Below, piece after piece: positions 6,326 through 12,531 of a stretch of DNA of 12,531 bases. Both the position numbers and the translations under genes were made by a program. Below the pieces are notes generated by a model that had not been told where the DNA came from, made no database searches, and saw only the letters and a list, made by a program, of their open reading frames with translations. This stretch comes from Cytophagales bacterium (GTDB lineage Bacteria > Bacteroidota > Bacteroidia > Cytophagales > Cyclobacteriaceae): the NCBI GenBank assembly GCA_003454975.1, contig DMST01000178.1, positions 1,351 through 13,881 on the forward strand. Reading direction: 5' to 3'. Positions within the stretch are counted from its first letter, which is position 1; every line of letters begins with the position of its first letter.

Positions 6326-8266
6326 TTAGCGTGTTTCTTGTAGGATTAAGGGGTGTTTGGCCTGACGGTACTCGCTTTGGTCTAATTCAAGTAGTAGCGC
6401 GGGTTCTGCAGTAATAACCGGCACATACCACCCATCCATCAAGATCCCATAGCCCTTCGTAAGACCCCAGTCTTGTGTAGGAGAGTGGCCATATCGCCGC
6501 ATACTCATCAATTCTATAGCTTGCTCTTCCATTACGGGTACCTGCTCTTCCTCCATGTAGTTGGTGATTCTCCGGTCTTGGATGAGGTAGTACCCAGGAG
6601 CAAAAGTGACTAGATTCAAATAGGCTTCGGCGTAGTGTTCTTGCCAAGCTTCTACTAGTTGAAAGATTGAACTCATCAATTCCTCGTCCTGTAGTGCCGC
6701 AGATTCAAATTCACCTTCATAGTAATTGGCCATGTTTTCAATCTGGCCCGCTGGATAGGCATACCCATAGGAAGGCCAGGGTTTTAGATCCTGGATATTG
6801 TACCGCTCACTTTCATTCACATAGGGAGACCCTCGCATAAGCATCATTTGCGTCATCGAAAGTGGAGGCTTTAGGTGGGTAATCTTGGGCAGGAGCTCTA
6901 GTAAATAGTCGTATTCTTCTCGGGTATCGCCCGGAAATCCCCAAATGAGGTACCAGCGGATGCCAATGGAGAAACTTGCCGCGTTTCGCAAAAAGTAAAG
7001 ATTGGCACGTCCTGTGGTGCCCTTTTTCATGCGTTTTAGCAGGCGTGTAGAGAAGGTTTCTATACCAGACAAGACATAGAAAACACCAGCAGATTTCAAC
7101 TTGGCTATGTATTCCAGATCCGGCTGAATGCGGATGAGTACCCCCAAGGGGGGTAAGTTCCCAGCGGAGGTGTAGGGTAAAAAGTCATCAATGAAACTAT
7201 CCCATAGAATATTATGGGCAAAAAGGATGCGCTTATCTGGGAATTGGCGCTTGATCTGGGCGAGCTCCTCAACAATTTGTTTAATATCCTTTTTGCGAAA
7301 AGCTTCGTCGGAGATGGCACAAAACGTGCAGCGGACCTTATCTGCCCACCAACAGCCTCGGTCGGGCTCATACCACAATTCTTTGACTTCCCGATCACAA
7401 AATTCCTGGCCCAGTACCTTAGCGGTGTTTTGCATATAAGCGTCATAGTCGGGCAAGGGGATTTTGTGGAAAGGCATGGTTTTGCTTGGTACCACAGGTG
7501 GGGGCAAAGGTTTGCCGTGTTTTACGGCATCCAGGTAGGAGAGAAAAGTGCTTTCTGATGGACCTACAAACACATGATCGATGGCGGGGGCCAGGGATAG
7601 AAAGCCATCCTCTTTGCCAAATTCTGCGAAGGTGCCGCCTACTATGCATTTAACTGCTGGCATCCGTTTCTTCACCGCATTGATCAGTGCGATACTGGCA
7701 TTTACCTGGGTTTCAAAGATGATGGATGCCCCCACTATCCGATACGGGTAATGGGCAATGGCTTCCGCCACTACCTCTACGAAGTCAAAACATAGCCTTT
7801 CCCAGGTTAGAAATTCCGTATGGGTAAAGCTGGGTGAAGCATGATAGGATTTCTCTCTTGCGGAAAACCCTTTGTCTGCTTTGGATTGATTTTCTTGGTT
7901 GTTCTTAGTTTTTTCTTTTGTAGAGGAATCCTTGTCGTCAGAAGGGTCCTCGATGGGCATATTGTGGGCACTTCTGGCGAAGAGACGTTGGGCCATTACA
8001 CCTTCAGAGGGTTTTACTGGGCGCAATGAAATATCATCGTAGGCATCCAAGCCCATTACCGAAGCCAGCAATTGATCTACTTGTAGAATATCTACTTTAT
8101 ATCCATGCCGTTGGGCGATGGTCATTAGGCTGTAGGCCCCAATAGGCATCGATTGGGATTGATAAAAGGGGGGGATGAGTACTAGCGCATCACCCCCGTT
8201 CAAAAGTTCAGCTACCTTTTCTGAAACAGCGGATAATTTATTGTGATCATGGCGGTTCGGGTTCAT
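6326..8266 (-). CDS. B12-binding radical SAM protein, similar to RiPP-maturation C-methyltransferases
   Basis: A 646-residue protein. Residues 26-250 form a cobalamin-binding-like Rossmann region: ALVLIPPFYQSQSMPIGAYSL near the start, then IVGASIIFETQVNASIAL, CIVGGTFAEFG and HVFVGPSEST. The radical SAM domain follows, with GCWWADKVRCTFC at 304-316. Its cluster ligands are Cys305, Cys313 and Cys316, spaced C-x7-C-x2-C instead of the common C-x3-C-x2-C. This spacing, the GCWW lead and the later FRKKD (323-327) are typical of the ribosomal-peptide-maturation radical SAM family known as TIGR03975. VLSGIETFSTRLLKRMKKG and WYLIWGFPGDTREEYDYL are usual radical SAM barrel segments. The expected chemistry is cobalamin-dependent C-methylation of an unactivated carbon (family knowledge); the substrate is unknown and no precursor peptide is visible here. 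A charged, low-complexity insert occupies about 106-142. The gene lies 52 bp after the dioxygenase gene and 36 bp before the aminotransferase. Confidence 0.85.
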   Translation of the reverse strand: MNPNRHDHNKLSAVSEKVAELLNGGDALVLIPPFYQSQSMPIGAYSLMTIAQRHGYKVDILQVDQLLASVMGLDAYDDISLRPVKPSEGVMAQRLFARSAHNMPIEDPSDDKDSSTKEKTKNNQENQSKADKGFSAREKSYHASPSFTHTEFLTWERLCFDFVEVVAEAIAHYPYRIVGASIIFETQVNASIALINAVKKRMPAVKCIVGGTFAEFGKEDGFLSLAPAIDHVFVGPSESTFLSYLDAVKHGKPLPPPVVPSKTMPFHKIPLPDYDAYMQNTAKVLGQEFCDREVKELWYEPDRGCWWADKVRCTFCAISDEAFRKKDIKQIVEELAQIKRQFPDKRILFAHNILWDSFIDDFLPYTSAGNLPPLGVLIRIQPDLEYIAKLKSAGVFYVLSGIETFSTRLLKRMKKGTTGRANLYFLRNAASFSIGIRWYLIWGFPGDTREEYDYLLELLPKITHLKPPLSMTQMMLMRGSPYVNESERYNIQDLKPWPSYGYAYPAGQIENMANYYEGEFESAALQDEELMSSIFQLVEAWQEHYAEAYLNLVTFAPGYYLIQDRRITNYMEEEQVPVMEEQAIELMSMRRYGHSPTQDWGLTKGYGILMDGWYVPVITAEPALLLELDQSEYRQAKHPLILQETR

Positions 8267-8318
8267 TTGGTGAGTAGGGCTTAGGTGGACATATTAGGAA
8301 GGGAAAGAAGCGCGTCGT

Positions 8319-9146
8319 TTACAGAATTTTGGGACAAATAATAGGGTCGTCAAGGTCGTGGAGATGTCCTAGTTGGACCCCGTCGAAGCCCTGAGGATCG
8401 ACTTTTAAGTCTTCGGTGACGACGGTAAAGGCAAAGGCATGGCGAGTCGTGGGCGCGTAGTTGGGGCCACTGCCATGAATAGTATCCCCATGGTGCATGC
8501 TAAATCCGCCCCATGGAATGTCTACTGGTACCATTTCCACTCTGTCGCTCTCTTCCAGCTTCTCCATCATCCGGTAGTACTCTTCGTGTATTGAGTCCTG
8601 TTCTGAAATGGGCAGGGGCTGTGGGATGCGCCGATGCTGTAAATGGGTGCCGGGCAGATACTGCAGGGTGCCATTAATGGCATTGATGGGTTCCAATGGA
8701 ATCCAGATGTGGGCCATGCCTTCTACTATATATTTCATGTAATCGCCATCTCGGTGCCAAGGTATTTCTCCGTTGGGGTCTCCAAATCCAGGCTTGATAA
8801 AAATGGCGGTCTCTAGAATACGTAGACTGTTGGCGCCTAAAATCGACGCAATCCTACGGACAAGCTTGTCCTCGTGTAAGATGGATAGGATATCCTCGTC
8901 ACAGAGGTGTAGCCCTTTCACCTGTTGAAAAGACTGAAAGTTTTCAGGTTGGTAATTGCTAAATTTGGGAGGATGGTCCAGAGTATAATTTCCGGCCATA
9001 ACACGGTAAGTACCATTCGCTAGGCGGGTCATCTCGCTATGAGAAAGGACTTCTTCATCTACTACACAAAAACCTTGTGTTTGATACTGAATATATTCAG
9101 CGTTCAGGGTAGAATCTGTTTGAAAGGTATAGGATGTAGGTTTCAT
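8319..9146 (-). CDS. PhyH-family Fe(II)/2-oxoglutarate-dependent dioxygenase
   Basis: A 275-residue phytanoyl-CoA-dioxygenase-like protein starting MKPTSYTFQ. The metal triad is visible: His131 and Asp133 in IPWHRDGDYM, and His224 in HHGDTIHGSGPN. Arg235 in TTRHAFAF is placed to hold the 2-oxoglutarate carboxylate. GTLQYLPGTHLQHR (from residue 159) is the usual PhyH segment before the C-terminal His. The enzyme should hydroxylate, or otherwise oxidise, a small molecule or carrier- or peptide-bound substrate using O2 and 2-oxoglutarate. I chose the ATG at 9146-9144. The frame is open to an ATG at 9188, but those 14 extra codons would lie inside a terminator hairpin and its T-tract (9158-9210), and they encode unconserved-looking MLSRDPFFIFSAST. 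It is the first gene after that terminator and precedes the radical SAM gene by 52 bp, so it probably heads the biosynthetic operon. Such enzymes are common tailoring enzymes in natural-product clusters. Confidence 0.9.
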   Translation of the reverse strand: MKPTSYTFQTDSTLNAEYIQYQTQGFCVVDEEVLSHSEMTRLANGTYRVMAGNYTLDHPPKFSNYQPENFQSFQQVKGLHLCDEDILSILHEDKLVRRIASILGANSLRILETAIFIKPGFGDPNGEIPWHRDGDYMKYIVEGMAHIWIPLEPINAINGTLQYLPGTHLQHRRIPQPLPISEQDSIHEEYYRMMEKLEESDRVEMVPVDIPWGGFSMHHGDTIHGSGPNYAPTTRHAFAFTVVTEDLKVDPQGFDGVQLGHLHDLDDPIICPKIL

Positions 9147-9157
9147 GGTTGATGCTG

Positions 9158-9210
9158 AAAAAATGAAAAACGGGTCCCGGCTTAGCATCTTATTTTAGAT
9201 TGCCGGGACC
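9158..9210 (-). terminator. Rho-independent terminator after the signalling ATPase
   Basis: On the minus strand a perfect 9-bp GC-rich stem, GGTCCCGGC (9210-9202) with GCCGGGACC (9181-9173), encloses a 20-nt loop. After CG come five T residues (9170-9166), CA and six more T residues (9163-9158). It lies 66 bases past the ATPase stop at 9277 and just before the dioxygenase start at 9146. The next gene therefore needs its own promoter or readthrough; I found no convincing promoter box in the gap. Confidence 0.85.
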
Positions 9211-9276
9211 TTCTGGTAACGTATCAAAAGTCAGGGGCCTTCCCTAGAAATCTGGATTTTCCATAATCTAAAAGGC

Positions 9277-12200
9277 TTAGATTCTCATTTGAGGCTCTGT
9301 TATGTCATTTCCTAAGATATTCATGGTTTTTTCCCAGTGTGCATAGTCAGTGTCCAGCCCCTGCCTGCTCATTGTATCTGTCAATGTGTGCAAGGCGTTC
9401 TTTTCTTTTTGGAGTCGAGCCATATCTTGGGAGGTTCCAGAGTTTTTGCTGCGGGTTAGCATAGATTCATATTTATCTAATTGAGCCACCAGTTGATTGA
9501 AAAAGGATCCTTGTTTTTGAGTTTCCTTAATGGCTTCATTGAAATATCCCTCTACTAAAACGTCAGCCTGCTCTCCGTTTTTCAGAACAGCCGGATGCAA
9601 GTCAATGAGTTTGGCCAGGTTGGTATAGATGTAGGGAATACTGATGTACTCTTCCGATTCTTTGCACAAGTCCAAGGCCTCCAGGTACTCCTTGTAGGCC
9701 TGGTGGAAACATGCATCATCGTTGTCTCTGATTCCCTTCCGTACAAATCCATCTCCGATCATGCGTTGCAGATTGCACATGGCCAATCTTGCCTGAGCAG
9801 ACTTGAAGACATCGTAATACTCTTTTGCCTTTTCAGGTTCATAGGAGTAAGCGTGGTGGATTAATTTGGGGAAGTTGAAATTGAATACTTCCTCCCAGCC
9901 ATGTTCCTCTATCTCCACGTGCATCTTATCCCCGGTATGCAGCAGGGCTTCCATATCCCCCAAGGGTTCGTAAATAATTTGCAACACATTATAAGCTAAA
10001 GCGATGGCGGCCTGATCCTTTTGAGCGATGGTATACTCAAGTCCCTTCTTGGCGTTCGCCAAGGCTTTGTCAGTGTATCCACGGTATAAATACCCCATGC
10101 TACCTAAGACTAAAAAGTTGCCGCGGGAATTGCTACCATAGGGCTTCATAAGTTCTCCATCTGTTTCAGGGTTGTATAGGGCATCACCTTTCTCCCACAA
10201 GGTGATGGCTGTTTCTAACTCCCCCAAAAACCAGTGGGCCTGAGCCAAGTGCACGTATACCTGCTGGATGAAAATCCTTTCATCGTCGTAAGCCTTTTGG
10301 TCACCCTTTTCAGCAAGTGACTCTAGTTTTCGTTCGGACTTTGCGAGGAGTTCGCCCCCCAGCGCTGTAGCTTCTCGATGGTAAGCGGTATAATGCTTGG
10401 TGAGCATCTTATTGAACTGAGCTTTCTGTGATTGGAGCTCTCGCTCAGGGTATAAGGCGCCTTCTAAGTGCTTGTCCCACTTTTCCTTTAAAGCTACAAT
10501 AGCAGGTTTTTTTGCTCTGGTGGTCGCCTCCTCCGTAGCCTTATCAAATTTTTCCTGCCAGGCTTTAGACGCGAGGTCCTCTTTGGAATAGCCTTGTAGT
10601 AATGCATGGAGTGCTGGGTGCTCATTTTGATTCACCTCTTGCTGAAGGTCATCAAGAATTTGGCGTTGATCCAGCAGGTTCAACTCTTGTACCGAAGCTT
10701 CAATTTCATTGCTTAGCGCTATAAAAGGCTGGCTGCCAAAACCGTCTAGTGTCATCACGGCACCCGATACATTTACCCCCATGTCTAGCAATCTGGTTTG
10801 TTTGATAATGTCGTCGTCCAATCCACCAATCCAGGTACGTACGGTATCTGAAATTGCCTTCGCTTCTTGGTTACCGGAAGAACTTACCTGCTTTTGGATA
10901 GCCGTATTGCCTAATTCGGTAGCCCGCTCATGGTTTCCTGCTCCGGCAAAATGTCGGGCAGGTTCCATGGGAGTGTTTTCCAACATTTCGGGGAAACTCT
11001 GCTCAATCGTAACCGCGAGATTGTTGTGTACAGACTTGCGGTGGGTAGTGACCATGCCGTCATAGGCAGCATCTCGGATAAGGGCATGCCTGAAAATGTA
11101 ACTTTGCCCCTCACTTCGTTGCTGACGAAAGACCAAATCTGCTTTCGTCAATAGATCAAGATCCTGAAGTACGGTTTCTTCCGCTTTGCCTGAGGCCTTT
11201 AAGAGCAATTCGTAATCAAATTCACGACCGATGGCGGAGGCTAGCTGAGCGGTTTCTTTGGCCGTGGTCATACGATCTAATCGGGCATTGAGTAGGTCGG
11301 CCAATGTACTGGGTACTGATTGATCTTCGATATTTTCCGCCAAATGGTATCGGTTCTCTTTTTGAATCAAGTAGCCACTCTCTTTAAGCATACTAGTCAT
11401 CTCTTCCACGAAGAGGGGTATGCCGTCAGTACGGTCAGCTATATATTGGATGGCGGTATCATCCACGTCCTTTTGGTTAAGCGTGGACTCTACCAGTGCC
11501 CGTACCGCTTCCTCGGGCAAGGTTTCAAGATCAATTTGAATAAACTGTTCTTTGGACCAGGGGTTGGTGAAATTGGGTCGGGTGGTCATCAATAGCAGGA
11601 AAGGTTGCTCGGGTAACCCCTTTAATAGCTGCGTGACAAATTCGGTGCTAGTAGGATCCAACCAATGTAAATCCTCTAGTACCAACAAAAAAGGTTGGTC
11701 ACTATCCAAATGGGATAGGGTGCGGGATAACAAGCCAAATAATAGGACTTTTTGTTCATCGGGGGTCTGTGTGAGGGCTTCGTATGCCCCCTCCGGTAGG
11801 TGAATACCCAACCAGGAGGCTAGTATGGGTACATAGAGGGTTTGATCTTCCTTAGCTGCTGTTACTGCACTGGTCAATCGTTCGGCTTTCTCTTTATCGG
11901 TACCTACGCCGACCAAGCCCCAGTGATGACGGAGCATGGTAAGGAATGGATACAGGGCATTGTTCTGATGCTCAGGTAAGCAGCGACATTCCCGTACCAA
12001 TCTGCCTTGTGCGCGAACCGCATTTTTTACTTCATGGGTCAGCTTGGATTTACCAATGCCCGCTTGGCCATGGATAATCAGAGCTTGTCCACGCTCTTGG
12101 GATTGTTTCCATATATTAATTGCACTTTGCTTTTCTGAGTCCCGGCCTACCATGGGCCGGTCTGCTGACCATGGGCGCAGGGCGGTACCCGTTTCGCTCT

Positions 12201-12531
12201 CCCGTTCGTTATCCAATGTATAGGTGGGAATGGGTTGAGCAGCCTGTAGAGAAATTAAATTCTCTTGTATGGATAAATCCGAGAAAGGGACCAGCAGGCG
12301 TTGGCTATTTTCGCTTACCAGGATATTCCCCTGTGTACTTCCTTGGGCGAGCTCAAACGCAATCATGGGTACGGCGCCCTGTGGGAGTTGCCCTTCCTGA
12401 GACAGTACAGTTCCCGAGTGTAAGCCCAACCGCAGGTGGGCCTTTAAGCCATGTTGCTCTTGTAGTGAAGCACTGCGCTCGGCTACTTCTTTTTGTAGCT
12501 CCAGTGCGGCTTTGCCCGCCCGGCGGGCATC
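9277..12531 (-). CDS. Cyclase-like/AAA ATPase/TPR signalling protein (5' end beyond the window)
   Basis: The frame is open to the window edge, giving 1084 visible residues. The TTG at 12429 is an internal Leu codon (context HLRLGLHSGTVL), not a start. The first part is the tail of a class III adenylate/guanylate cyclase domain: LRLGLHSGTVL matches the usual R-I-G-I-H-T-G strand and NILVSENSQRLL the later I-S-E-x-T-x-x-L segment. Where active enzymes have G-D-x-x-N-x-A-x-R, this one reads GAVPMIAFEL, so the transition-state Asn and Arg are missing and cyclase activity is doubtful. Next comes the link MVGRDSE, Walker A GQAGIGKS (about 12069-12046) and Walker B FLLVLEDLHWLD (about 11691-11656), an AAA/STAND ATPase of the large cyclase-linked regulators. 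The C-terminal half is helical with TPR-like segments (for example HLAQAHWFLGELETAITLWEK), suited to protein binding. No C-terminal HTH was seen. It probably senses and relays a signal; regulation of the next genes is only inferred from proximity, and a terminator separates them. Confidence 0.85.
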   Translation of the reverse strand, partial: DARRAGKAALELQKEVAERSASLQEQHGLKAHLRLGLHSGTVLSQEGQLPQGAVPMIAFELAQGSTQGNILVSENSQRLLVPFSDLSIQENLISLQAAQPIPTYTLDNERESETGTALRPWSADRPMVGRDSEKQSAINIWKQSQERGQALIIHGQAGIGKSKLTHEVKNAVRAQGRLVRECRCLPEHQNNALYPFLTMLRHHWGLVGVGTDKEKAERLTSAVTAAKEDQTLYVPILASWLGIHLPEGAYEALTQTPDEQKVLLFGLLSRTLSHLDSDQPFLLVLEDLHWLDPTSTEFVTQLLKGLPEQPFLLLMTTRPNFTNPWSKEQFIQIDLETLPEEAVRALVESTLNQKDVDDTAIQYIADRTDGIPLFVEEMTSMLKESGYLIQKENRYHLAENIEDQSVPSTLADLLNARLDRMTTAKETAQLASAIGREFDYELLLKASGKAEETVLQDLDLLTKADLVFRQQRSEGQSYIFRHALIRDAAYDGMVTTHRKSVHNNLAVTIEQSFPEMLENTPMEPARHFAGAGNHERATELGNTAIQKQVSSSGNQEAKAISDTVRTWIGGLDDDIIKQTRLLDMGVNVSGAVMTLDGFGSQPFIALSNEIEASVQELNLLDQRQILDDLQQEVNQNEHPALHALLQGYSKEDLASKAWQEKFDKATEEATTRAKKPAIVALKEKWDKHLEGALYPERELQSQKAQFNKMLTKHYTAYHREATALGGELLAKSERKLESLAEKGDQKAYDDERIFIQQVYVHLAQAHWFLGELETAITLWEKGDALYNPETDGELMKPYGSNSRGNFLVLGSMGYLYRGYTDKALANAKKGLEYTIAQKDQAAIALAYNVLQIIYEPLGDMEALLHTGDKMHVEIEEHGWEEVFNFNFPKLIHHAYSYEPEKAKEYYDVFKSAQARLAMCNLQRMIGDGFVRKGIRDNDDACFHQAYKEYLEALDLCKESEEYISIPYIYTNLAKLIDLHPAVLKNGEQADVLVEGYFNEAIKETQKQGSFFNQLVAQLDKYESMLTRSKNSGTSQDMARLQKEKNALHTLTDTMSRQGLDTDYAHWEKTMNILGNDITEPQMRI

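Noticed and set aside
9147..9188. Longer N-terminus for the dioxygenase starting at 9188
   Set aside because: Its codons coincide with a terminator stem-loop and T-tract.
12427..12429. TTG at 12429 as the start of the signalling ATPase
   Set aside because: The frame continues upstream without a stop to the window edge, and upstream residues (AHLRL) complete a conserved cyclase strand.

Overview
The window looks like a chromosomal segment of a Bacteroidota bacterium, probably of a Cytophagia or Saprospiria type; this placement is an inference. It rests on the TAnnTTTG-type promoter box before the padR gene, the PadR protein of the kind usually paired with ABC-transporter permeases in that phylum, and the near absence of Shine-Dalgarno sequences. 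All seven recognisable genes lie on the minus strand, so transcription runs from high to low coordinates.

Layout in transcription order. (1) 12531-9277: C-terminal 1084 residues of a signalling ATPase, with the end of a degenerate class III cyclase domain, an AAA/STAND-type ATPase with Walker A and B, then a helical TPR-like region. A strong terminator (9158-9210) closes it. (2) 9146-8319: PhyH-type Fe(II)/2-oxoglutarate dioxygenase. (3) 8266-6326: cobalamin-binding radical SAM protein with a C-x7-C-x2-C cluster motif, resembling RiPP-maturation C-methyltransferases. (4) 6289-4961: class III PLP aminotransferase. (5) 4877-1245: an AT-rich, 1210-residue protein of unknown family with two tandem-repeat tracts, ended by a terminator (1176-1234). 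(6) 1160-453: a chloramphenicol-acetyltransferase-fold protein whose catalytic His and Asp are replaced. (7) 202-1: start of a GC-rich PadR regulator gene, preceded by paired direct repeats around a Bacteroidota-type -7 box.

How the genes may work together (inference). Genes 2-4 are closely spaced and form a credible small-molecule or peptide-tailoring operon: hydroxylation, radical C-methylation and transamination or amination. The unknown giant protein follows after an 83-bp gap and may belong to the same unit. The CAT-like protein follows a terminator and may be expressed separately or by readthrough. No NRPS, PKS or precursor peptide is visible, so the core substrate is unknown; this is the best candidate for an undescribed system here. 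The signalling ATPase and the PadR gene are probably flanking functions rather than biosynthetic members.
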